Assembly (NCBI GenBank): GCA_035610835.1
Contig: JAYJML010000162.1
Span: 1 to 64,000, forward strand
DNA: 64,000 nt
From: Ophiura sarsii
Taxonomy: Eukaryota; Echinodermata; Ophiuroidea; Amphilepidida; Ophiuridae
Direction: 5' to 3'
Shown here piece after piece: positions 1-11,249 of this stretch. The notes below the pieces were generated by a model, which saw only the letters and a program-made list of their open reading frames with translations, had not been told where the DNA came from and did no database searches. Numbering within the stretch: position 1 is the first letter of the stretch; each line of letters opens with the position of its first letter. The translations under genes and the position numbers were made by a program.

Positions 1-264
1 CATTATTTCATTATATATTAAGATGTTTTATTTGGCAAATAGTTCAACGGATGCCCAAAAGGACATCCGAAATGTGCGTAAATAGTATGTAGCAGTGAAA
101 TAGGAAAATGGTTTTGAGACTTGATTTGATACGACAATTTGGATACAATACGAATCCAGGGCTAAAACCCATACGTGACAATAGCCTAGGGCCTCATTCC
201 AGGCAGTGAACGACTGATGAGTCCTGGTTTCCCAACAAATTTCAGTAAGCCTAAAAAGCCTGCA

Positions 265-919
265 TATATGTGTGGTGGTATGGGAAAACCCGTCGGAAGT
301 CGCTAGTGTTAATGTTGAGATATCTGGGTCATACCAAAATATTCCTAACAAATGTGTTCCAAGTCAATTTTCCAACTTTGGTCCCAAGATAGAGATTATA
401 CCTTCAACTTTAGTCTCCAGGAGTTTTGTATGCAAAATTCCAGATGTTAAGTTTATTTTAGTAATTTTCTGAACCTTGTTTATCAAATTTTATGTGTAAA
501 ATGCTATGTTTACGTAAAATGACATTGTTACCATGGTAACCACTTGTGAATTCCGACAATGCATTGTAAAGATTTTGAAAGTGAAGAACTTACAATTGTT
601 AATAATATTGCAAAAAACTAGGTTCATATCAAAAGTCCTTTTCATATGACAAGCTATTCTGTGTGATATAACAATGTAGTTTTATTATTATTAGAGCATT
701 TAAAAGATTTTGTGTACACCTTTGAATTGTCAGTTTCAATTTTTAGTGTTGCGTTTATACTTGTCGACTTTAAAATACTTTAACTGTAGTTCTAGATGGA
801 ATTTCTGAAAAATTTAAACAGCCCTATACTCAGTAGAGTATGAAGCTCTCTGCCAACGAAAAAAACCAAGTTGCTAGAAAATGACCATGTGAAGGGTTTT
901 CCCATGCCACCACACATAT
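265..919. mobile_element. Non-autonomous DNA transposon with ~25-bp inverted ends
   Basis: The two ends are inverted copies of each other, containing TGTGTGGTGG(T/C)ATGGGAAAACCC in one orientation at the left and its complement at the right. The interior is AT-rich and has no credible coding region. The 655-bp length and terminal symmetry fit a non-autonomous cut-and-paste element. I see no clear target-site duplication beyond a possible TA, so the superfamily is not assigned. Confidence 0.55.
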
Positions 920-2493
920 AACTACTGAATAATGAAAGACTAATGAACAAGTTAAAGAATTACAATATGAAATTTCATATGAGTTGAGGCGCACCCCTAG
1001 TTATGCCTATCACACACAATTTTAACTAAGCATATGAATACTGCCCAAAAACCTCCAAAAACCACACTAACATTACCCAAAAATGCCTCCAATCTAACTG
1101 TGTATTAGAGCAAAATAGTTAATCAAGCAAGAATTGCATAAATTAGGACAAATACAATTTACAAGATAGATCAGATTTAGGTAGAACAATTTCAAACTTG
1201 TTGCAGTTAATATAAATCCACACAAAAATTGCATAACCCTCAAGTAGCCCAAGCCATAACTAAACCATAGATATCTAATTCTAAGCAGATCGGAAACTCC
1301 CCCAATAGAATGAAGCCACGCACCAGCTCTTCACACCTTGACGCGACCTATCCTTCTCCTGTTAATTCAGCTCATGAATAATTCAGTTGGGTACTTTTCG
1401 GTACCCAACTGAATATTCATAAGAGACGTGCGTATGCGTTTAAATTGTGCGGCGTAATCCCCGCGTCGAAATACGCGGCCGCGCCATGGTCAGCGCTTGC
1501 TGACATGGACAGTACAAGTGACAGAGTTCCTACTTTGATTGCCGACGTTCTCACAGTTAACCTGTTTTATTGACTTTGGATACGCATGAAAATTGAGTAA
1601 AAGAAGTTTCATATTATTATTTCCGCAATTTCCCCAAATTAGGGATGTGTTAAGTTATGTTCACGTAAAAGAAAAAGGTAAGCCTGTTAGTCTAATATTT
1701 TCAAGTTGTAAGCCAAATTTAATTTAAAGCAATATGTACCAACCACCAGTCCTTGGAATTAGAAAAAGGAATATTTTGAATATGTCCTCGTTTTTGCGCA
1801 ATCGGATTGCTAAAATAGAAAGTAGTTGTTTTGTTCGAAAATGGAGTCACCCCTCTCCGATTCAACACGAAGGTTAATTAGAACCATAATGTGTGTTTGT
1901 CATATTTTCCCCGTTGCAATCTCCATTTTAACCCCCTTTTCATTAAAAATTCAAGGACAAAATTGGGATGAAAAATACCCTATTTTTATATAGGGTATAC
2001 CCTACGCTATTTTTGGTTTTCAATCATGACAAGAATTTAAAACACCCCTTTTCAATGACACTTTTTTACATAGGCCTACTTAAAATTATAGATCCTTAGA
2101 TCTAAAAATAAAATGATAAGACAAGTTGCTCCCAACCGACCAGGTCCTGTGTGTCATGTGTTATGTGTATCCCAAATATTGGGGGATGTGTTCTCATAAT
2201 TAATTAAAACCATAGGCCTACCGGGAGAGCGGAAGGTTGAGTTGGGTCAAATGAGCAAAATTGTCGTTGAAACGCCGTCAAATATGCATGGGGGGAGGGG
2301 GTCAACCTGGGAACGATGTGTTATTCAAGAAGATCTTCTATAGATATCCTTCTTCTTTGATAAATCAATATTTGAAAATACAACCTTATTGTACTTTTTA
2401 ATGTTCGTTTATTTAATGAAATTAGGTTTTAGTTATTTTAAGTTGTAAAAGCTTGAAACAGTTGGAGCTCATCATGCTCATGAAATTCAAAGC
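920..2493. other. No gene recognised; one hairpin and one GC-rich patch
   Basis: This is AT-rich sequence without a supported coding region. It holds a short GC-rich patch at about 1,440-1,500 (CGCGGCCGCG core), which could be a promoter remnant but has no associated exon that I can identify. A compact hairpin at 1,374-1,420 is listed separately. Stretches such as GGAAACTCCCC near 1,290 recur in inverted form near 10,530, so part of this is repeat-derived. Confidence 0.5.
1374..1420. repeat. Near-perfect 47-bp hairpin
   Basis: The arms read ATGAATAATTCAGTTGGGTAC and its complement, differing at one central A/T position, around a 6-nt loop. This is far longer than expected by chance. It could be a tiny foldback element or an extruded-cruciform or RNA hairpin. 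Confidence 0.7.
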
Positions 2494-4095
2494 ATTTTAA
2501 GACTGGGTTGCTGTAAATATCAAAGAAGTGGTGGCAGACTTTAAAATATCAATTTCCTTTAAACTTTGCACATGTTTAGACCTTTGGTCAACATGTAAAT
2601 ATTTGGTGAAAAAAAATACCATATACCTTTGGTTGCCATGGCAACGGCCAATATAGGACATTGCCTAATTTTCACTATTTTTACCCATTTCACAACTTTA
2701 AAAAAGCTTAAATATTAGGTCATATTTCTGTATGAAGATTAACATGCATCTTATCAATGTGGGTGAAACCATTTTGTAGAATAGGGGTGTTTTAATTAAT
2801 TTAAATTATGCAAAAAGTGATGGTCGTAAAAAATGACATAACCCCCAAAGTGGCAGTTTTTTTTAAATTAGCTTTTTCAGGGTTAATAGACAAGATGTTG
2901 GTCTATATGTTTCAAGAAAATAAAGTGTTGGTAATTGTTGTACCGGAGAGCAGTGTTGCCAGAAACTCTGCACTTTTTCGGTTTATTGACATTTAATTTG
3001 TTGTGGAAAATAGGGATTTTGAGGATTAACTTTCATAGAAAATCCTAATGATTGATATTCGTTCAAATGATATTTGTATCAATTCAGCATTAAGTGGGGC
3101 ATGATTTGATAGTATTTAAACAACAGCGTTGCCAGAATAAACGCCCTCAGCGAAGCTGTTGCTCATAACCTTTAGTAGGTCATATTAGTCGGGTATGTAC
3201 AGGAGGTTCATGTGCACCCCCTAGTTCTCAACCAAACCAGCTTTTGTGGATGTCTTCTTGGATCCTTAAACACATTTTAGATGTTAACAGTGAAACAAAA
3301 AAACGGATGCTCTCCAGCTAATGCAGCTATTCAAGATGGCGTCCAAAATGGCTGCCAAAACTGGTCAAATCTCATAAAATGACATACTAGCAATCAAATT
3401 GGTGAAAGTATAGTTTTAATAGTGGGATGTATGTATTAGACCACTAGACACTCATATCCAGAACTTTTGCCTTTTTAACACACCTTAGTCCAAGATGGCC
3501 GCCAAAATGGCCACCAAAAATTGTAAAATTCCATATATTGGCATATAAACCAACATGTATGATTATAGTATAGTTTTAACAATTGGATGTATGTGTTAGA
3601 CCACTAAAAACTCATATCTAGTATTTTTAATTTGTTAACATACTTTAAAACCAAAATGGCCACCAAATTAATGGCCACAAATGGTCAAAAGTGAGATAGC
3701 ATAATATCAACCAAAATGTATGATACAAATATAATCTTAATGATGGGATGTATGTGTTACACCACTAGTAACTTCTTTCCAGTATTCTTGCTCTGTTGAC
3801 ACAGTTCAAAATCCAAAAGGCTGCCAAAATGGCCCCCAAAATGGTTCTCGAAGTGACTGCAAAAATTGTCAAATTCCATAATATGGGATAATATTAACCT
3901 AAATGTATGATAAAAATATAGTTTTAGTGATGGGATGAATGTATGAGACCACTAGTAACTCATATCTAGTACATTTGCTTTGTTTACATACTTAAAAATC
4001 CAAAGGACTGGCTCCAAAATGGGTCACAAAATGACTGAACAAATTGTCGAAATTTCATAAAATGTTATAATATCAACCAAAATGTATGATGAAAG
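2494..4095 (+). repeat. Left arm of a giant imperfect inverted repeat
   Basis: Sequence here recurs in reverse complement at 6,640-9,062. Matching landmarks in mirrored order are GACTGGGTTGCTGTAAA (2,501) with its complement near 9,040, GGTTGCCATGGCAAC (2,632) with the ACCATGGCAACC block near 8,905, the ATAGGGGTGTTTT block (2,780) with its complement near 7,760, and the AAGATGGCG-containing units (3,330-4,090) with 6,660-7,060. The arms have diverged substantially and contain indels, so the structure is old. Its outermost limits are approximate. Confidence 0.7.
3330..4090. repeat. Tandem ~160-185-bp repeats with YY1-like motifs
   Basis: Four to five diverged units each contain GGGATGTATGT(A/G)TTAGACCACTA, then a CTCATATC(C/T)AG block, then a motif such as AAGATGGCGTCC, AAGATGGCCGCC or CCAAAATGGCC. 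Unit starts lie near 3,422, 3,583, 3,744 and 3,929. The AAnATGGC core resembles the YY1 binding consensus; binding is inference. Two to three inverted units occur at 6,660-7,060. Confidence 0.65.
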
Positions 4096-4242
4096 TGTGG
4101 CGATGAGTATGATTGACCTAAATCAAGTAGATATAGCTCCACGCTCCGCCTCCTTCTGGCTCGAATGATGTCCTTCGGGTTTGAGAGGTCAAAGGTTGTT
4201 GGGACGCAAATTAGCGATGGTTTTGTAAACATGTGATATTCA
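4096..4242 (+). repeat. 5' LTR-like direct repeat of a Ty3/gypsy relic
   Basis: This 147-bp block starts TGTGGCGATGA and ends ATATTCA, giving TG...CA ends, and is repeated in the same orientation at 6,494-6,639 with only scattered differences. A stretch beginning GACCTAAATCAAGTAGATAT is shared exactly. Direct orientation distinguishes it from the surrounding inverted repeat. Short LTRs of this kind bracket the integrase remnant. Confidence 0.65.
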
Positions 4243-4261
4243 CCTTTATTGGGTGGTCATC

Positions 4262-4665
4262 TAGGAATAGCTCGAACCATGGACAAAACCCGTCAGAGAT
4301 TCTACTGGCCAACTATGCACAGATATTGTCAATTGGATTAAATCATGTGAACCATGCAATAAGCGGAAGAGACCGTCACAACCTGTAAGGGCACAGATTA
4401 TACCCATGCCAGTACCATCAGTCCCGTTTGAGAGGGTTAGTACAGATATATTGGGTCCACTTCCCACATGCAGAGATACAGAGATGTACTTGTATTTATT
4501 GACTGTTTTACGAAATATATTGAGTAATTAATTGCAGTGCCGGACATAAAAGCAGTGAGGGTTGCCTGGGTTTTTGTTAAGGAGATTGTGTGCAGACACG
4601 GTACTCCGAAGTATCTGCATTCAGATCGTGGCACAAATAGTTCTCAGTCTCATTGTGTCATTTAA
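4262..4665 (+). pseudogene. Ty3/gypsy-type integrase remnant
   Basis: Forward translation gives integrase hallmarks split by stops and frame changes. The N-terminal zinc-binding region appears as HLGIARTMDKTRQRFYWP followed by CEPCNKRKRP. The start of the catalytic core is STDILGPLP, and the second catalytic segment reads VCRHGTPKYLHSDRGTNSS, with the expected Asp in SDRG. In the Ty3/gypsy family this enzyme inserts the cDNA copy into the genome. Protease, reverse transcriptase and RNase H are missing between it and the left LTR, so the element is internally deleted. Several in-frame stops show it is dead. It sits directly downstream of the 5' LTR-like repeat, which supports the assignment. 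Confidence 0.75.
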
Positions 4666-4740
4666 TTACCACTTCTATTCCTTCAGAGATTTCTACTGCA
4701 GTTTGATGGAAACTTTCAATGACTATGGTCATGTGTTTTA

Positions 4741-5789
4741 AGCTCGCCTCCTTTTCGCGTTACACACGGATTTTGGCTTTCGCGACATGATTTTAACTTT
4801 ACACATTTATATTTGCTTGTATACCCCCCTGAGGTAGTAGAAGTATACATTTTCTGAAGGGAAATTGCATGAGGAAACCAAATTTGCCATTAAAATTATA
4901 GTACGACCAAGAACTAAAATGGTATGATCGGAAATGTTCGGAAAAATATCAGAGTTTTTTAATTTTTGATTTGAGATCCATATATTTTTTATAACTACCC
5001 CTATCATTATTTACTTTACATATTTGAATTCCTCATGAAATTACCCATTAGATGATATATAATTGTCAAAGTTACTACGTCGGTATAGTAATTATACCGG
5101 CTAGTGAATATCTCCAATTCTTATTTTATATAGTTCTAAAATTTTCAGAAATATTTGTTTAAGGATGAACCCTTTCCTGATATGAACTGCATATCTGAAT
5201 TCCTCTAGTTACAAGCTTTCCAAAAATGTATACTTTTGCTATCATAGGTTAAAAACTTTTTCTGTTATAGTCATTTTTATAAATCCGGTAAATTGAGGCT
5301 GATTATTCATGTTGACTGTGTAGCGAATAGGAAGAAAGCTGATGATCATGGTCTTATCCATAATTAATTAGTTGTTACAAATAGTTGACAAGTCTGTTGA
5401 ACCATATACTGAAAGACTACTAAATATCCTTTAAAATGGGACCAGAATGGTGTTTGTAACATTATGGGATGAATAGTTATTGTAAAAAGAACAAAGATTA
5501 TCGCCATTATTGGATTATCCCCATTGAGTTTGTACAGGCGGCACCCCTTCCAGCACCACCCCTTCCAGCACCACCCCTGGTCTCCAAACATCTAACAGCT
5601 GTATCTCCCCTTCTGTATTAGCTATACCAATGTCATTTTGCAGGCAGATAGCTTGTTATTAGGGCTTTAAAATGATACCAAATTTGTTGAGATAGCCTTT
5701 GTGGTTTTGAAAATATTTGAGGAAAATGACAGCATAACACTAAAAAATGTAACGGCACCACCCTATTGGGAGGCGAGTTCATAACGCGT
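4741..5789. mobile_element. DNA element with short inverted ends inside the gypsy relic
   Basis: The left end has GCTCGCCTCC followed by CGCGTTACAC, and the right end carries the complementary GGAGGCGAG followed by AACGCGTGAC. The interior includes a 15-bp minisatellite, GCACCACCCCTTCCA, about 2.5 times at 5,540-5,580. No coding region is evident. It probably inserted into the LTR element after that element's insertion. Confidence 0.5.
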
Positions 5790-6493
5790 GACCCTATACA
5801 TTGCATTTACAGGTATATTTCCATGCTCAGTCCTTGGGTGATTTTGACCATTTACAAAACCATACTTATTGGTACAATTAAATTTGCTTAGTAATTGTTG
5901 ATGATTATATCACTGTTCAACTAATCATTTAGTACAATTTGTTTTCTCTTTGGCATAATTAAAAACTTTAAAGTTTCATGTGTTTTGAGCGTGTGCTAAC
6001 TTTTGCAAATCCATATGACAGATAGACATGAAGTTGTTTGGTACACTTAGCTGATTTTGTATAAGAATGTCAACTAAATGAATGATATTGCTTTTGGTAC
6101 AATTTTCACACTTAGTAATTGTAGTGGGTTTTCACAACTGGGCAGGGTCTTTTGCTGACCTTCACTGGTTGACAAGGGTCCTTGTGGCTTTATTCACTGT
6201 ACCGCGGTCAGTGGGTCAGCCTCCTTTCGTGGTTGTTTATGATCTTGTCTTAACTGGCTGGATTATGATCAATCTGGAGTAGTTGTGATTGGATAGGTAT
6301 CTTGATGTTTTCAGTGTTGACAGTAAATAATGGAGCATAATCAATGTTGGACACATTTTGTAATATTTGCCTGGGTATGTTATTTACTTTTTGTACCATT
6401 TGATGTTTACTTGCATGTACTACAAATTTCAGATCTTTAAGAATGTGATCTCTCTTTAGCTCGGTGGAACTCGCATGGGCCAGCGGGGGGTGT

Positions 6494-6639
6494 TGTGGCG
6501 ATGATATGATTGACCTAAATCAAGTAGATATAGCGCCATGCTCCGCCTCCTTCTGGCTCGAGTGATGTCCTTCTGGTTTGAGAGGTCAAAGGTTGTTAGG
6601 ACGCAAATTAGCGATAGTTTTGTAAACATGTGATGTTCA
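6494..6639 (+). repeat. 3' LTR-like repeat with polypurine tract
   Basis: This is the second copy of the 147-bp TG...CA block at 4,096. Just upstream lies AGCGGGGGG, which resembles the polypurine tract used to prime plus-strand synthesis in LTR retroelements. Flanking 5-mers at the two ends (GAAAG and AGATT) do not match, so I see no target-site duplication. Confidence 0.6.
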
Positions 6640-9062
6640 AGATTTTAGTCCAATGGACTACTTTTGACCATTTTTGGCTATTAATTTGGCGGCCATTTTG
6701 GTTTTAAAGTATATTATTAACAAAGCAAAAATACTAGCTATGAGTTTTTAGTGGTCTAACATATACATCCCATTGTTAGAAATACTTGAATCATACTTGT
6801 TGGTTTAAATATATGCCAAAATATGGAATTTTACCATTATTGGCAGCCATTTTGGCGGCCATCTTGGATTCAGGTGTGTAAATAAAGCAAATGTTCTTGA
6901 TATGAGTGCCTAGTGGTGGTCTAATGCATACATCCCACTATTAAAACTATACTTTCACGATACAATTTGATTGCTATCATGTCATATTATGAGATTTGAC
7001 CAGTTGGGGGGGAGGGGACACATTTTGGACGCCATCTTGGATATCTGGAGAGCATTAGGTTTTTTTCACTGTCAACATCTAAAATGTGACCCTAAAATAC
7101 ACCCCAAAATAGTTGGTTTGGTTTAGTACTGGGGGTGGTGCACATTAACCCCCATGTACATACCCCTGACTAGTAGGGCTATATGTGGATCACACTAGAT
7201 GTTACCACTAAACTAGGCTTAAAGACGGGTTACAGGCAACAGTGTTGCAACATTGTTTTATTTTGTATCCATTTATACTGTTATATGTTTAAATACTGTA
7301 GTCCAGGTCCAAAATAAAATGGTTGATATCAAAAGTCACTTCCCGAATTCCATGTATATCAACTATTATAGGCCTTTATCAAGGTTTACATTTAAAAAAT
7401 CATGTCTCTGGCAACACTAACTGCCTTTAATGCCATTTAAGTATTTTTTCCTCTTCATTTCAACATTCATTTCATGTATTCTATCATAATTATGACCAAT
7501 TTGTTATATAATTTGTCAATTCAGACTTCCTTTAATGTATAATATTTGGCCATTCATTGCGGGTTTTTTCAGCCAAAGTGCTAACTATCCGGCAACACTG
7601 TTTCCGTGCACTTGAAATACCAAAACATTTGATTCCATGTTAATGTAGGTTGGTATCTTATCTACCAATTATGAAAGTGGCATTATCAACAAAGTGCCAC
7701 TTTCGGCTTTATAGCCCCATTAAATACCCCATTTTTCGCTATGAGAAATATGATGAAAACACCCCTATTTGAAATAATGGTTTGATCCAAAGTGGAACAC
7801 ACACTTACATTTTATAATAATTTTCTGAAAGAGTAAACATGGTTGTGCAATATGTGTTAAAGAAAAACTTCTACTCTATCCCCTTTAGATGTACCAGTGC
7901 TTCCAATTTACCTATGTTTCATTACTTAAAGGTATATATAGTCCTCAAAATAAGTAACTGACCAGGTAATTAATATGCTCTCAATTCCACAAATATAGCT
8001 CTGACGTAAAAATATTAAATTATAAAGTTGTAAGGAAATCTCTTTTCCTCAATTTGAGATATTACACGTGAAGATTGAATGAATATTAATTCAGTTATGA
8101 GTTCAAAACCATAGCCAAGTCAGTTTTTCATTTTAACATTTTGTTCGTCGACACGCAGCCTCGAACTAGCAACAGGCAGATTATTGATTAACTGGTAGCG
8201 ATAACTCACGGGTTGATAGTTAGATGAGGATTGGGGATGCTTCAATTGAACAAAGCAGCCCATACACATACCTGTCACACGGTCCTGCGTGTTCAAAACC
8301 TAAGTGTTAAAATGAGAAACTGACTTGGCTTTGGTTTTGGACTCATAACTGATTTAATATTCATTCAATCTTCACGTGTAATATCTCAAATTGAAGCAAA
8401 GCGTTTTCCCGACAACTTTATAATTTAATATTTGTACGTAGGAGCTACAGTTTTGGAATTATGAGTATATTTATTAGCTGGTCAGTTACTTATTTTGAGG
8501 ACTGTAGATGACCCGATCACATTTTCGTAACACAGAATTATTTCAAACATACGGAGATTTTCATATCATATGAAAGCTCGTATTTTTCTCATCATCATAC
8601 TGAAATTTGACGGCCTAATTCGGTATAATGACAGAGAAATCAACGAAATAGCGTTGAATTACCGCGAATGGTGGTTACCACCGATATAGTTTGTGTACTA
8701 CTCAAAGGGTACAGTTCACAGCATCTTGTGCGTCTAAAATAAGAACCATAATTATAGCTATGCATCTCAAATTTTGGGACACGACGTTTTTAAGGATGAC
8801 CTTTCATGTAGAATAGAAAACTTCAAGTTGAAAATCGGAACATCTACCTTTAAATAGTGTAAGAACTTGCAAAATTGGTGGGAAATCTTATTTTGGCCAT
8901 TACCATGGCAACCGACATCTGATTTCCATTTTGTTTCTATTTTTGTATTATATGTACCCATACCGACCCATGCATGAAGTATTACCAAAATCCATTTTTT
9001 GAAGTCTGCCAACTTTTTAAAAATATCTTTGATTTTTACAGCAACCCAGTCTTTTAAGAGTC
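6640..9062 (-). repeat. Right arm of the giant inverted repeat
   Basis: This is the reverse-complement counterpart of 2,494-4,095. It is longer mainly because a 568-bp MITE (7,938-8,505) sits in it. Motifs such as GGCGGCCATTTTGG and GGCAACACT mirror the left arm. A block at about 8,705-8,850 is also related, in inverse orientation, to the MITE at 51,682-51,952, so the arm itself incorporates dispersed repeats. Confidence 0.65.
7938..8505. mobile_element. Foldback MITE, ~190-bp inverted ends
   Basis: The left end AGTCCTCAAAATAAGTAACTG is matched by its exact complement at the right. Complementarity continues for roughly 190 bp with modest divergence, including TTCACGTGTAATATCTCAA and its partner TTGAGATATTACACGTGAA. 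The 568-bp length with a unique centre is typical of a MITE. A TA duplication is plausible. Confidence 0.8.
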
Positions 9063-9079
9063 GACTGATTTGCTGAACT

Positions 9080-9560
9080 ACCAGGCCCGTAAGACACTTT
9101 TTTCAAAGGGGGGGCGTTTTCAAAAAAAAATCACCGGAAGTGATAGAGCTAGTTTTTTTTCCGTCGGAGACACGCTGATTTTCTAATTTCGAATTTGCAC
9201 CTATTTTTTGCACGATCGAGGTACATTTTGGCTCTAAACAAGCTTGTAGCAATGAATATTGCATTTTGGGAAGAGAAATGCGCGCATAGCGCGCGAAATT
9301 TTTTCATCTGTGTACAATTTTTCCGGGGAAGATTTTCACAGGGGGGGCGATCGCAACCGTCGCCCCCCCCCCCCCCCCCCCCATCTGACGGGCCTGACTA
9401 CTATGCGGATCAGACTAGGATGGGCGGCGGATTCGGGGTCAGTGAAAGAGGGGGAAAGTGCAGTGGCGTAGCCATGCGCCAGGGTTACTTGTCAGGGGGG
9501 GCAAAGGGTATTTTTTCCTGGTGAACACCAGTTCCACCCGGTGGCGTAGCCAGATTTTTC
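9080..9560. mobile_element. hAT-like relic with CAGTGGCGTAGCC ends
   Basis: Segments here match the hAT-like element at 53,280-53,567: TTTTTTGCACGATCGAGGTA, then CTAAACAAGCTTGTA, then AATATTGCATTTTGG. CAGTGGCGTAGCC occurs at 9,459 and GGTGGCGTAGCC near 9,540, as expected for ends of this family. The copy is rearranged and contains a run of about 20 C at 9,363-9,382. It has no transposase. Confidence 0.55.
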
Positions 9561-11230
9561 ATGTAACTTTTTGATTCGCCAGCGTGAAAAATTTTCCAAC
9601 TAAATTGTCCTTTTCACTTTTCACTTTCCTTCCCTTTTTGTCTCCTCTTCTCCCTTTCTCTTTCCCTCTTCTTTTGCCTTCCCGATTTTCCGCTGCCTCC
9701 CGATTAACCCGGTCAGCTTTTTTCTTCAGGTTCAGGGGGGGGCCTCTTTCTCCCGTCTGGCTACACTACGGGGGGGGGGGGGGGGGGGGGGTGATAAGTA
9801 AGTTTGTTATCGTATAATAGTTAAAAACAATGGCAAATAAGAAAGAAGGGGAAAACCCTTTTTATTTTTGTTTTGTTTTTAAATTCTTTTTTCAAACATA
9901 TAGTCGAAATTAAGTAATTTGCCTTTTTTTGTTTGTTATTTAACGTTTGTCCTTTCTACATGTGTTTGTATTGTTCTAAATTGTGTGTGCATTGAGTAGA
10001 TAATGTGCCTCTTTTTTGGCGTTATTATGATATTGTGTTCTCTATCCCACCGGTTTAGTCACTTTTTATAAACTCATCTAAACAAATCAAGATTTATATT
10101 AGTGTTTAGCTTCAAAAGACAGTTTCAACATTTACAAAAACTGAAATACAGCTTAAAAAACTTGGAAACAGTAATATTAATCAAAAATGTGTCTACTTCA
10201 ATCTGAAAACTAACTTTGTACTTTATGTTCAAAAACTTCTTAAACATCAGGAGGCCACGGCTCCACGGTCAGACGGTTGCAAAGGCAGTCAAATCAAAAA
10301 CACAACAGGCCAGGATGAACTTATTTATTTGAGAAAGAACTTTAAAACAGTTTCAATTTAGTTAACCAGCTTCGTTTCTGATTAAAAAATCGCTGTTTGG
10401 TGTACGCCGCCCCTGAAACATAACGTGGAAAAGGCTGCGTATGTGCGTAATATTTTTCACAAGTACGCACGGCTGCGTAAAATGTAAACAATAACGTTCG
10501 GCTTCACTTTACGCAGCAAATACGCGGGGAGTTTCCCATCTAGCGCCTTACGGCGCATAAGATATCTATGAACTAAACCAGTAATGCTGCCCTCTCTTGA
10601 CAAGATCACAAATCATAACTAGAGTAAAATAACCCAATCAGGGGAGAAAAAAGCCTTAAACAAGAGCAATCACAATTAATTTAACTCTGTCCCATTTAAC
10701 TGAATTTAACCTTCCTTTCTTTGGCGGGAGTTTTGAATATAACTTATGAGGTGTGTGGTGCATTGTTTGAAATGCTGGCAGTGCTAGAGAGAATAGCTGT
10801 AAAGGTGAATTATGTGAGCCAAAATATGAAAATATGTTTTTCATTGATTTTCGATTATGTCTTGCCACAGCGGAACAAAAACAGGTATATCAATGAAATT
10901 AACGGAATAAGTAGGAAATATTTCCACCATCATATTCGCAAGTGTTTAAATTGAAACACTATTGGTTTATATATTTTTGAAAACCAGTATTGATCATTCT
11001 GAGACACACTACTTGTTTATCTTTATAAATTTGTAATAGAGTAAATAATGGAATTCGGTACCTTTGAAATACAATTCAATTAATTAAGAAGAAAAAAAGT
11101 GTAAAGGCATCAAAAAGTTGATGATTCAAAAAAAGATTACCTTCGAGGACTATACAAAATGTCTTTTGAGTAAAAAGCCTCCAATGCGATGAACGTTATT
11201 CGCTGTCACGCTCACAAGGTTCACGTACAC
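9560..11230. other. No gene recognised; homopolymer, polypyrimidine tract, MITE relic
   Basis: A strongly pyrimidine-biased stretch runs from about 9,600 to 9,690, and 22 G occupy 9,770-9,791. At 10,840-10,950 the sequence (GATTTTCGATTATGTCTTGCCACA and following) is a decayed copy of the end of the foldback family seen at 52,793 and 58,962. A GC-rich patch with repeated TACGC/GCGTA words lies at 10,430-10,560. I found no supported exon. Confidence 0.5.
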
Positions 11231-11249
11231 CAAAGAGATCAACAAGATA

